Made by a program: the position numbers and the translations under genes. Below the pieces are notes generated by a model, which ran no database searches, was not told the origin of the DNA, and was given only the letters and a program-made list of their open reading frames with translations. 64,000 nucleotides of DNA from Rhodoplanes sp. Z2-YC6860 (GTDB taxonomy: Bacteria; Pseudomonadota; Alphaproteobacteria; Rhizobiales; Xanthobacteraceae), in NCBI RefSeq assembly GCF_001579845.1, contig NZ_CP007440.1, positions 930,001 through 994,000 on the forward strand. The letters are read 5' to 3'. Position 1 is the stretch's first letter. Every line of letters begins with the position of its first letter. Shown in pieces: positions 42,061 through 50,148 of the stretch.

Positions 42061-43047
42061 ATGTCGAGATCGCTGGCTGTTCTATTAGCGCACGCGCTCG
42101 TGGGCGCAGGAATCCTGGCGGCGGGCGCCGTGACGGCTTCGGCGCAAGGTTTCCCGAGCCGGGTCATCACCATCGTGTCGCCGGCGCCGGCCGGCGGCAT
42201 CACCGACACCATCGGCCGTGCCCTGGCGCAGCGGTTTTCGGCGAAATGGGGCCAGCAGGCGGTCGTCGAGAACAAGCCGGGCGCCAACAATCAGATCGCT
42301 GCCGAATACGTCCTCAACCAGCCGGCCGATGGGCACACGCTGTTCATCGCGCCGGACTCGACCTTCGTCGCCAATCCGAGCCTCTATCCGAAGCTGCCGT
42401 ACGATCCTTACAAGAGCTTCACGCCGATCAGCGGGCTTGTGATCATCAATCACGGCCTGATCGCGCATCCATCGTTTCCGCCGAACAACGTCAAGGAGTT
42501 CATCGAGTTCGCCAAGAGCAAGCCCGGCGAAATCAACTATGGCACTTATGGCATCGGCTCGAGCGGCCATCTCAACATGCTGCTGTTCGAGAGCATGACC
42601 GGCACCAAGCTCCAGCCGGTGCACTACAAGGGCGCGGCGCCCGCGACCAACGACGTGATCGCGGGTCATATCCCGATCATGTTCGTCAGCGCAGCGTCCG
42701 GCGCGCCACTGTATAAGGACGGCAAGCTCAAATATTTCGCGGTCGGCGGCAGCAAGCGCCTGCCGCAGTTGCCCGACATTCCGACGGTGGCCGAGACCGT
42801 GCCGGGCTACGAGGGCATCTCGTGGTTTGCGCTGGTCGGCCCGGCCGGCATTCCCGCCGAGACCGTCGCCAAGATCAACGGCGAGGTCCGCGCGATGTTC
42901 GCCGATCCGGAGATGCAGAAAAACTTCGTCGACCGCTTCATGTTGCAGCCGATGCTGATGTCGCCTGAGGAACTGATGGCCTTCATCCGCAAGGAGGAGC
43001 CGAAGTGGCGCAAGGTGATCACGGAAGCGAAACTCAAGGTGGAATGA
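42061..43047 (+). CDS. Bug-family (TctC-like) periplasmic solute receptor
   Basis: A 328-residue Bug protein. The signal peptide is LAVLLAHALVGAGILAAGAVTASAQ; loops are PAPAGGITDTIGR, ENKPGANNQIAAEYV and GTYGIGSSGHL. GGGAGG precedes ATG 42061. Its stop overlaps the start of the carboxymuconolactone decarboxylase-like gene, so receptor and enzymes form one operon. That suggests that the receptor takes up or senses the substrate of those enzymes. Confidence 0.92.
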   Translation: MSRSLAVLLAHALVGAGILAAGAVTASAQGFPSRVITIVSPAPAGGITDTIGRALAQRFSAKWGQQAVVENKPGANNQIAAEYVLNQPADGHTLFIAPDSTFVANPSLYPKLPYDPYKSFTPISGLVIINHGLIAHPSFPPNNVKEFIEFAKSKPGEINYGTYGIGSSGHLNMLLFESMTGTKLQPVHYKGAAPATNDVIAGHIPIMFVSAASGAPLYKDGKLKYFAVGGSKRLPQLPDIPTVAETVPGYEGISWFALVGPAGIPAETVAKINGEVRAMFADPEMQKNFVDRFMLQPMLMSPEELMAFIRKEEPKWRKVITEAKLKVE

Positions 43048-43451
43048 TGAGCGACAAGAAGAAGGAACTCGATCCGGAACTCCAGAAATTCAGCGACAGC
43101 TACGTCGAGATGTTCGGCCACTTGCCGCCGCTTCCGAGCGGGCGCTTTGCCTTCTCCGGCGAAATGAACCCGGAGTTTCTCCGCGACGCCGAGCGGCTGC
43201 GCGGCAAGGCGTTCTACAACAAGACCTTCGACATGAAGACCACGCAGCTCATCCTGTTCGGCATGCTGCTGGTCGAGCACAACCAGATCGCGGCACAGGC
43301 GCACGCCTCTGCGGCGCGCCGCGCCGGCGCGACGTGGGAGGAACTGCACACGGTGGTCGAACTCGCCACCGCCACCGGTGCGCTGGGGCCGTTCAACCAG
43401 GGCAGTGCGCTTCTTAATGGTATGCGCGACAAGGAGCAGGGAGGTTCGTGA
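43044..43451 (+). CDS. Carboxymuconolactone decarboxylase (CMD/AhpD-fold) family protein
   Basis: A 135-residue all-helical CMD-family protein with MKTTQLILFGMLLVEHNQIAAQAHASAARRAGATWEELHTVVELA as the core. It has the Glu/His pair of the gamma-carboxymuconolactone decarboxylase group and no CxxC, so it is not a peroxidase-type AhpD. The role is decarboxylation of a lactone or a related aromatic intermediate. The ATG overlaps the Bug stop (ATGA), and its own stop overlaps the hydrolase start. Confidence 0.82.
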   Translation: MMSDKKKELDPELQKFSDSYVEMFGHLPPLPSGRFAFSGEMNPEFLRDAERLRGKAFYNKTFDMKTTQLILFGMLLVEHNQIAAQAHASAARRAGATWEELHTVVELATATGALGPFNQGSALLNGMRDKEQGGS

Positions 43452-44518
43452 TGCCGACCGGCTTGGGTTGCGCCGCTGCCGGTGCGGTGTTGGGACTGAT
43501 TCCGGTTTTGGCCTCTGCCGCGGATTATCCAGCGCCGAAGGACGGCACGTTCATCGCGCGCGATTTTCGCTTCCACAGCGGCGAGGTGATGCCCGAGCTG
43601 AAGCTGCACTACACCACCATCGGTGCGCCGAGCGGCGAGCCCGTGCTGATGCTGCATGGCACCGGAAGCTCAGCGACTGGCTTGCTCACGCCGGCCTTTG
43701 CCGGCGAATTGTTCGGGGTGGGCCAGCCGCTCGACGCCACGAAGTACTTCATCATTCTGCCGGACGCGATCGGCGCAGGACAATCGTCGAAGCCATCGGA
43801 TGGGCTTCGGGCCAGGTTCCCGCGCTACAACTACGATGACATGGTCGCGGCGCAGCACCTTCTCGTGACGCAAGGCCTCGGCATCAAACACCTGCGCCTG
43901 GTCATCGGAAATTCGATGGGCGGAATGCATGTCTGGCTGTGGGGCTCAGCCTATCCGCAGTTCATGGATGCGCTGGTGCCGATGGCGTCGCAGCCGTCCG
44001 AGATGGCAAGCCGCAACTGGATGATGCGGCGGCTCCTCGTCGAAGCGGTGCGAAGCGACCCCGATTGGAACAACGGCGATTACACCACACAGCCGAAGGC
44101 GCTACGGCTTGCCAACGCGATGTTCCGCGTCGCGACCAGCGGCGGCACGCTGGGCTACCAGAAACTCGCGCCGACGCGCGAGCAGGCCGACAAGCTCGCC
44201 GAGGAGACGCTAGCGGCGCCGTTCACGGCCGACGCCAACGACTTCCTGTACCAATGGGACTCGTCGCGTGACTACAACGCCTCGCCTGGGCTTCCGAAGA
44301 TCGAGGCGCCGCTGCTGGCGATCAACGCGGCCGACGATGAGCGCAATCCGCCCGAGACGGGGGTGATGGAGCGCGAAATGAAGCGCTTCAGGAACGGCCG
44401 GCTTTATCTGATCCCGGCGAGCGAAGACACCCGTGGCCACGGCACCACCGGCATGGCGAAGTTCTGGAAGCAGCAGCTTCAGGATTTCCTTCAGGCAGTG
44501 CCGCGCCGAGCGAAGTGA
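43448..44518 (+). CDS. Secreted alpha/beta hydrolase (MetX-like fold)
   Basis: A 356-residue hydrolase with an N-terminal signal (LGCAAAGAVLGLIPVLASA). The domain resembles homoserine O-acetyltransferase-type hydrolases: LKLHYTTIGAPSGEPVLMLHGTGSS, the nucleophile elbow GNSMGGMHVW, acid region NAADDERNPPE and a late RGHGTT His. The signal makes an acyltransferase role in methionine synthesis unlikely; a periplasmic esterase or lactonase is more plausible. GTG 43448 or ATG 43451 start it, both behind AGGGAGG. It is third in the 42061 operon, and its end overlaps an inactivated monooxygenase gene. Confidence 0.82.
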   Translation: MMPTGLGCAAAGAVLGLIPVLASAADYPAPKDGTFIARDFRFHSGEVMPELKLHYTTIGAPSGEPVLMLHGTGSSATGLLTPAFAGELFGVGQPLDATKYFIILPDAIGAGQSSKPSDGLRARFPRYNYDDMVAAQHLLVTQGLGIKHLRLVIGNSMGGMHVWLWGSAYPQFMDALVPMASQPSEMASRNWMMRRLLVEAVRSDPDWNNGDYTTQPKALRLANAMFRVATSGGTLGYQKLAPTREQADKLAEETLAAPFTADANDFLYQWDSSRDYNASPGLPKIEAPLLAINAADDERNPPETGVMEREMKRFRNGRLYLIPASEDTRGHGTTGMAKFWKQQLQDFLQAVPRRAK

Positions 44519-44874
44519 ATGATCTGGGAGGGGTGCGTCGGATTGCGGTGGTCGGCGCCGGCCTCGGCGGGCTGGCGGCGGCCATCGCGCTTCGCCGTCA
44601 GGGCTTCGAGGTGCAGGTTTACTAGCAGGCCCCGGAGCTTGCGGAATTAGGCGCCGGCATGAATCTCAGTCCCAACTCCGTCAAGGTGTTTCGCGCTCTC
44701 GATCTGGCCGACAAGATGCCGGCCGCCTTTCCGCTGGCCAGCGAGAAGCTGCGCCGGATGATGGCGGAAGCGACCTCCTGCTCGAAATGGGGCTGGTTTT
44801 CCGGCGAGCACGCGCCGCAACGGACCAGGGACCGCGTGACGCTGCTCGGCGGCCGGCCATTTTCATCGGTATGA
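44515..44874 (+). pseudogene. Decayed FAD-dependent monooxygenase
   Basis: From GTG 44515 the frame reads RIAVVGAGLGGLAAAIALR, the FAD-binding start of a NicC-like monooxygenase, then VQVY followed by a TAG at 44623-44625. The same frame continues with QAPELAELGAGMNLSPNSVK, exactly as functional relatives continue after FEQA, so TAG replaces a Glu codon (GAG). About 40 codons later the sequence jumps to RTRDRVTLLGG, which matches the C-terminal FAD motif, so most of the middle is deleted. The frame ends at 44874. It is the broken fourth gene of the 42061 operon. Confidence 0.85.
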
Positions 44875-45101
44875 ATACCGAAGGCCGGGTCAATGCTTTC
44901 ATAACCATTTTCGTCCGCGCTCGGTGATTCGGTCGGCGGTTGCCGCCTTCCTCGCGTATCGGCCAAGGCATTCAATTTGAGGGCGTTGCGGGCCAGAATC
45001 TGTCAATTATCCAGTGACGCCTTGTTAAATCTTGAGGCGCAAGTTCCCGAAAGAGCGCCGAAAAACCCGCATCGCGGACCGGGCGCCCCGGAGGCGGCGA
45101 T

Positions 45102-47744
45102 TTGACGACACCGTTCTGGCGAAGCGTGTTCCGGCCCGGCGCCGGCAGGCATCCCATGTCGGTGATGGTGTGCCTGGCGAGTGCCTTTCTGCTGGGGCTT
45201 TGCCTCGTCTGCATCAACGTGCTGGCTGAGATGCGGGCCACGGCGCGCGACAAGGCGCTGAACGTCGCAAATCGCCTGGTTGCTGCGATCGACAACGACA
45301 TCCAGCGCAACATCGAGAGCATCGATCTGTCGCTGCAAGCGGTCGTCGACGGGTTGAAGCGGCCGGACATCTCAGGCGTCAGCGCCGAACTCCGTCAGGT
45401 CATCCTGTTCGACCGCTCCACCGCGGCGCGCCATCTGGGCGTGGTGCTGGTGACCGACGCCGACGGCATCGTGCGGCTCGACTCGCGCACCACGACGCCA
45501 GAACCGATCAGCGCCGCCGACCGCGACTATTTCCTCGTGCATCAGCACAATGACTATGCCGGCCTCTACATCGGCAGGCCGGTCGCCGGCCGCTTGACCG
45601 GTGCCGGGGCGATCGGCATCAGCCGGCGCGTCAACAATCCGGACGGCACGTTTGCCGGCGTCGCCGTCGCGAGCCTGCGGCTGGATTACTTCAAGACGCT
45701 GTTCAAGGACATTTCACTCAACGCCGGCAGCAGCATCGCCTTGACCACCGCAGACGGCGTGGTGCTGATGCGCTGGCCCTACGATCCGAAATACATCGGG
45801 CTCAGCCTGCGCAGTTCCAAGGTGTTCGACAATCTGGCGCGCGCGCCAGCAGGACATTTCGAGAGCAAGGCTTCGACCGACGGCGTGTGGCGCCTTCTGG
45901 TCTACAGCCAGATCGGACAACTGCCGCTGGTCATCAGTGTGGGGCAGTCGCTGGAAACGATCTATGCCCAATGGTGGCACTACGTCCTCATCCTCGCGAC
46001 CCTGGGCGCGATCTTCACCGCGGTGGTCGCTTTCCTGCTTCTGTATATCGGCCGGCAGTTCAAGCTCCGCACGCGTTCCGAACTGAACCTGTCCACTGCG
46101 CTCACCAACATGACGCAGGGCCTCAGCATGTTCGATCGCGACGCCCGGCTGGTTCTGTACAACGAGCAATATCTCAGGATGTACGGCTGTTCGGCCGAGA
46201 CGGTGAAGATCGGCACGACATTCCACGAGATCCTCAAGCTCCGCAAAGCTTTCGGTTCGTTCGACGGCGATCCGGAGAAATACGCGAGCGAGCTTGTGAC
46301 GGCGTTGAAGCGCGACGGCACCGTCGCGATCCGGGCCGCCTGCCCAGATGGCCGGATGATTTCGGTCGTCAACCGCGCAATGCCCAATGGCGGCTGGGTT
46401 GCGACCCATGAGGATGTCTCGGAGCGAAGCCGCTACGAGAAACAGATCGCGCATCTGGCGCATCACGACGCCTTGACCGGGCTTGCCAACCGCATGCTGC
46501 TGCGCGAGCGAATGGAGCGTGCTCTATCCAACCTCCGGCGGAACAATGGCAGCTTTGCCGTGTTCCTGATCGACCTCGACCGCTTCAAGGCCGTTAACGA
46601 CACGCTGGGTCATCCGATCGGCGACGCGCTGCTGAAAGAGGTGGCGGCACGTCTGCAGGCCTGCACGCGCGAGGTCGACACGGTCGCTCGCCTCGGCGGC
46701 GATGAATTCGCCGTCCTGCAGATCGTCCAGGACGACGTTGCTGACGGTGCCATCATCCTTGCGATGCGGCTTCTTGAGTCGATCTGTCTGCCTTACGAGA
46801 TCGACGGCGACAGAATCACGATCGGCGCCAGCATCGGTATCGCGCTTGCCCCAGCCGACGGGCTCGATGTCGATCTCCTGATGCAATATGCCGACCTCGC
46901 GCTCTACAAGGTCAAGTCCGACGGACGGAATAACTTCCGCTTCTTTTCCGGCGAGCTAGCTGAGGACGCCATGGATCGGCGCGCCTTCGAAGCCGAGTTG
47001 CAGGACGCGCTGGCTCAGCGTCAGTTCGAACTGCTCTATCAGCCGGAGGTCGAGCTTTCGAGCGGGCGCGTGACCGGCGCCGAAGCGCTGCCGCGCTGGC
47101 GCCATCCGCAGCGCGGCCTCGTGCTGCCGGAGGCCTTCGTCCCGCTGATGGACGAAAGCGGATTGATCGCGGAGCTTGGCGAGTGGGTGCTGCGCGAAGC
47201 CTGCGCCGCCGCGGTCGCCTGGCCGACCGACGTCAAAGTGTCGGTCAATGTGTCGCCTGTGCAGTTCGGCCGCGGCAATCTGGTGGACGCCGTGATCCTC
47301 GCCCTGTCGGAATCCGGGCTTGCGCCGCAACGGTTGCGGCTCGAAATCACCGAGACCATCGCGCTCGATGAAAATTCTGAGAATCGTTCGATCCTGAACC
47401 AGCTTCGCAACGTCGGCGTCGGCATCGTGCTTGACGACTTCGGCACCGGGTTCTCGTCGCTCCGCACCGTTCAGATGTTTCCGTTCGACAAGATCAAGAT
47501 CGACAAATCCTTCACGGCCGATCTGGCGACGAACCCGAACAGCGCCGCGATCGTGTGCGCGATGAACGGGCTCGCCCGGGGGCTGAAGATCGGTTCGCTC
47601 GCGGAAGGGATCGAAACGACGGATCAGTGCGAGCTGGCAAGGTTTGCGGGCTGCGAGGAGGGGCAGGGGCTGCTGTTCGGTCCGCCTGTGCCGGCGGGCG
47701 AGCTCACCTTCCAGTGCCCCGTCGCGACCGTCAGGGCGGCATGA
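45102..47744 (+). CDS. Membrane sensor with PAS, GGDEF and EAL domains (c-di-GMP enzyme)
   Basis: An 880-residue protein: a first membrane segment (about 19-42), a periplasmic Cache-like sensor (about 45-285; DADGIVRLDSRTT, IGISRRVNNPDGTFAG), a second membrane segment (about 291-315) and a PAS domain (about 330-440). A GGDEF domain follows, with intact GGDEF at about 532, then an EAL domain with EALPRWRHP at about 659, LDDFGTGFSS and AEGIET. Both catalytic motifs look intact, so it could make and break cyclic di-GMP. The start is TTG 45102 with GGAGG upstream; ATG 45156 would cut into the first membrane helix. It heads a unit with DUF2336 and PilZ genes. Confidence 0.92.
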   Translation: MTTPFWRSVFRPGAGRHPMSVMVCLASAFLLGLCLVCINVLAEMRATARDKALNVANRLVAAIDNDIQRNIESIDLSLQAVVDGLKRPDISGVSAELRQVILFDRSTAARHLGVVLVTDADGIVRLDSRTTTPEPISAADRDYFLVHQHNDYAGLYIGRPVAGRLTGAGAIGISRRVNNPDGTFAGVAVASLRLDYFKTLFKDISLNAGSSIALTTADGVVLMRWPYDPKYIGLSLRSSKVFDNLARAPAGHFESKASTDGVWRLLVYSQIGQLPLVISVGQSLETIYAQWWHYVLILATLGAIFTAVVAFLLLYIGRQFKLRTRSELNLSTALTNMTQGLSMFDRDARLVLYNEQYLRMYGCSAETVKIGTTFHEILKLRKAFGSFDGDPEKYASELVTALKRDGTVAIRAACPDGRMISVVNRAMPNGGWVATHEDVSERSRYEKQIAHLAHHDALTGLANRMLLRERMERALSNLRRNNGSFAVFLIDLDRFKAVNDTLGHPIGDALLKEVAARLQACTREVDTVARLGGDEFAVLQIVQDDVADGAIILAMRLLESICLPYEIDGDRITIGASIGIALAPADGLDVDLLMQYADLALYKVKSDGRNNFRFFSGELAEDAMDRRAFEAELQDALAQRQFELLYQPEVELSSGRVTGAEALPRWRHPQRGLVLPEAFVPLMDESGLIAELGEWVLREACAAAVAWPTDVKVSVNVSPVQFGRGNLVDAVILALSESGLAPQRLRLEITETIALDENSENRSILNQLRNVGVGIVLDDFGTGFSSLRTVQMFPFDKIKIDKSFTADLATNPNSAAIVCAMNGLARGLKIGSLAEGIETTDQCELARFAGCEEGQGLLFGPPVPAGELTFQCPVATVRAA

Positions 47745-47757
47745 GGAGATGATCGAC

Positions 47758-48843
47758 ATGAACACACTCGTCGCCGAACTCGACAGTGTGATCGCGCACG
47801 GCTCGCCGGACCGGCGAAGGAAGGCGCTCGACCATCTAACCACGATGTTTCTCGCCGTATCCGAGCACTTCGCGGCCGATCAGCTTGCCGTGGTCGACGA
47901 CGTCTTCGTGCGGCTCAGCGCCGATATCGAAACGGCAACGCGCCGCATCCTGGCGATCAAGCTCGCGGACAACCCGCGCTCGCCCCCGCGGATCATCGAA
48001 ATGCTCGCCTGCGACGATGCGATCGAGGTTGCGGAACCGGTTCTCACGCGCTCGCCGCGCCTCGACGACAGGACTCTGATCCGGATCATTTCGCAGAAGA
48101 GCCAGGAGTATCTCCTGGCCGTGTCCAAGCGTTCGACCATCAGCGCTTCAGTGACCGATGCCTTGATCAACCGCGGCGACCATGCGGTGTTGTGCAGCGT
48201 TGCCGGGAACGATGGTGCGACGTTTTCCGATCAGGGCTATCGCGCGCTGACGGAACGCGCGTATGGCGACGACGAGTTGTCCACCTGTGTGGGGCTTCGC
48301 AGAGACGTTCCGGCCTATCTGTTCGCCGAGATCGTGCGGCGGGCTTCCGAGGAGGTTAGGTTGAAGCTCGAAGCGTCGGAGCCGCATCGGGCGCAGGAAA
48401 TCCGCCAGACGGTCGCCGAAGTGTCCGGGATGATCCGCGCGCGCGCGGCGCGCGACGATGACGCCGCCAAGGCCGAGATCGACAAGTTGCATCAGGCCAG
48501 ACTGCTTTCGGCGGCCGAGGTCGAGCGTTACGCGCAAGGCGGGCGGACGGCCGAGACGATATTTGCGATCGCTGCGCTCGGCGACGTGCCTGTCGAGGTC
48601 GTTGAACGCGCCATGGCCCAGAAGCAGCCGGAACTGCTGGTGCTGATCGCGCGCGCCGTGGGATTGCCTTGGCCGGCGACCAAAGCCGTTCTGGTGCTGG
48701 CGAGAGGCGCAAACCTGCCGAGCCTGACGGCCGAACAGGCGCTTAGAAATTTCGAACGCATGAAGCCGTCCACGGCGCAGGTCGCGCTTCGATACTACAC
48801 GCTGCAGCTGCGCAAGGGCGAACCGCAGGCACCAAGGAGGTAA
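47758..48843 (+). CDS. DUF2336 protein (HEAT-like helical repeats)
   Basis: A 361-residue all-alpha protein. Repeated helical units such as IETATRRILAIKLADNPRSPPRIIEMLACDD and LIRIISQKSQEYLLAVSKRSTISASVTDALINRGD match DUF2336, an alphaproteobacterial family with HEAT-like repeats and no fixed role. ATG 47758 is chosen because GGAG lies nine bases upstream; ATG 47749 would be too close to it. The gene begins 13 bases after the GGDEF-EAL gene and ends seven bases before the PilZ reading frame, so a scaffold or signalling role in c-di-GMP response is inferred. Confidence 0.82.
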   Translation: MNTLVAELDSVIAHGSPDRRRKALDHLTTMFLAVSEHFAADQLAVVDDVFVRLSADIETATRRILAIKLADNPRSPPRIIEMLACDDAIEVAEPVLTRSPRLDDRTLIRIISQKSQEYLLAVSKRSTISASVTDALINRGDHAVLCSVAGNDGATFSDQGYRALTERAYGDDELSTCVGLRRDVPAYLFAEIVRRASEEVRLKLEASEPHRAQEIRQTVAEVSGMIRARAARDDDAAKAEIDKLHQARLLSAAEVERYAQGGRTAETIFAIAALGDVPVEVVERAMAQKQPELLVLIARAVGLPWPATKAVLVLARGANLPSLTAEQALRNFERMKPSTAQVALRYYTLQLRKGEPQAPRR

Positions 48844-48850
48844 ACACACC

Positions 48851-49102
48851 ATCGCCGACAACCTCCGCAAACACCGGCGCCGCACGCTCGACGTGCGCGC
48901 CTATGTCGAAACGCCGACGGCGTGCTCTCTTGCCGATGTGTCGGAGACCGGAGCAAAGCTGCTCGTGAAAGATGTTGCTTCGCTGCCGGACGAGTTCCTG
49001 CTCCGCCTGCAACCCGATCTCCGGAAGTGGTGCCGTGTCGTCTGGCGCGGCACGGAGCAGGTCGGCATCGAATTCATTTCGGCTCCCACGATCAAGCGCT
49101 AG
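48851..49102 (+). CDS. Small PilZ-domain protein
   Basis: An 83-residue PilZ domain. RKHRRRTLDVRAYVE gives the Arg-rich c-di-GMP-binding motif, and ADVSETGAKLLV the D/NxSxxG motif; the C-terminal RVVWRGTEQVGIEFI strand is typical. The given start is an ATC at 48851. It lies ten bases after a perfect AGGAGG (48835-48840) and includes the whole binding motif; no ATG, GTG or TTG is present between the site and the motif. GTG 48893 is the conventional alternative, but would remove the Arg motif. It is the presumed receptor for the upstream GGDEF-EAL enzyme. The stop codon TAG shares its TA with the IS630 target site. Confidence 0.75.
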   Translation: MADNLRKHRRRTLDVRAYVETPTACSLADVSETGAKLLVKDVASLPDEFLLRLQPDLRKWCRVVWRGTEQVGIEFISAPTIKR

Positions 49103-49108
49103 AGCGGT

Positions 49109-49762
49109 TCACAATTTGACGGAAGCGTATCCGGCGTTTGCGAAGTAGTTGCTGCATTCGCGGGGGCCTATGGTTGTGACGAGGCTGCCGATTTGGCGCC
49201 AGACATCGTCGATGGTGCGCCTTTGAGCCATGCGCATCCAATGTTTGATCTTGGCGAAGGCCTGCTCGATCGGATTGAGGTCCGGCGAGTAGGGCGGCAG
49301 GTACCAGAGCCTGGCTCCGGCTGCTCTTATGATCTGTCGCAGCACGGCAGCCTTGTGGCTTCCGAGGTTGTCCATGACGACAATATCGCCGGCCTTCAGT
49401 GCGGGAACGAGTTGCTGCTGGACATAGGCTCGGAAGCACTCGCCGTTGATCGGGCCATCGAACACGCAAGGGGCTGTGAGGCCGTCGTGGCGGAGCGCGC
49501 CGAGGAAGGTCAGCGTCCGCCAATGACCATGCGGCGCGTAAGCTCGCAGGCGATCGCCCTTGCGTCCCCATCCGCGCAGCGGGGCCATGCTGGTCTTGAT
49601 CCAGGTTTCGTCGATGAAGACCAAACGCCGTGGATCGAGACCGGCCTGCCAGGATCGCCAGCGCTTTCGTCTGCGGGCGATGTCGGCCCGGGCCTGTTCA
49701 AGCGCGAACAGTGTTTTTTTTGAACCGCAGGTCTTCGCGCCGCAGGAACAGCCACACGGCAT
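49109..49762 (-). CDS. IS630 transposase, catalytic part (OrfB)
   Basis: A 217-residue DDE domain with the first Asp in VFIDETWIKTSM, the second in VVMDNLGSHK, and the Glu in PPYSPDLNPIEQAFAKIKHW. This is the complete IS630 catalytic triad in order. It overlaps OrfA between 49698 and 49762. The frame joins OrfA at an eight-A run (plus-strand T run 49714-49721), so a fused product would arise by slippage there. Confidence 0.92.
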   Translation of the reverse strand: MPCGCSCGAKTCGSKKTLFALEQARADIARRRKRWRSWQAGLDPRRLVFIDETWIKTSMAPLRGWGRKGDRLRAYAPHGHWRTLTFLGALRHDGLTAPCVFDGPINGECFRAYVQQQLVPALKAGDIVVMDNLGSHKAAVLRQIIRAAGARLWYLPPYSPDLNPIEQAFAKIKHWMRMAQRRTIDDVWRQIGSLVTTIGPRECSNYFANAGYASVKL

Positions 49763-50096
49763 TGTGCGAGACCTTTACCCCACGCGCGGCAAGTTCGTCC
49801 TTCAGCCCATGCAGGGTCAGATGCGGGGTCTGTCTGATGCGCTCCAGGATGAAGGCCCGATGCGGATCGAGCACCGGCTTGCGATATCCACCCATCTTGC
49901 TCGGCGACACTGAGCCAGTCGTCCGATAGCGCTGAGACCACTTCACCACCGACGACACCGCCACGCCGAACCGCGAAGCCACCGTCCGGCAGCTCTCACC
50001 GTTCCGCACCGCCGCAACGACACGCTCACGCAGATCATTGGACAGAGGTCGGGTCATGAGCTGCTGGCCTCCAACCCAGCCAGCAGCTTGAATCAC
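49698..50096 (-). CDS. IS630 transposase, DNA-binding part (OrfA)
   Basis: A 132-residue helix-turn-helix protein (LRERVVAAVRNGESCRTVASRFGVAVSSVVKWSQRYRTTG) followed by the second winged-helix segment (HLTLHGLKDELAARGVKVSHNAVWLFLRRE). It ends in RFKKNTVRA shortly after the A run. Dropping one A from the run continues the frame into OrfB as KKTLFALEQARAD. Confidence 0.9.
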   Translation of the reverse strand: MIQAAGWVGGQQLMTRPLSNDLRERVVAAVRNGESCRTVASRFGVAVSSVVKWSQRYRTTGSVSPSKMGGYRKPVLDPHRAFILERIRQTPHLTLHGLKDELAARGVKVSHNAVWLFLRREDLRFKKNTVRA

Positions 50097-50148
50097 AATT
50101 CGAAGCCCAGCGGAATCCCCAGCGATTCAGAAAAGAAGTGAACCGCTC

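Larger units (their letters stand above)
49102..50148 (-). mobile_element. IS630-family insertion sequence (about 1.05 kb)
   Basis: Terminal inverted repeats GAGCGGTTCAC (49102-49112) and GTGAACCGCTC (50138-50148) are exact complements. Each is flanked by TA (49100-49101 and 50149-50150), the target duplication of the IS630/Tc1 group. Inside are two overlapping minus-strand frames coding a helix-turn-helix part and a DDE transposase part. The copy looks intact. It inserted right at the stop codon of the PilZ gene. Confidence 0.92.
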
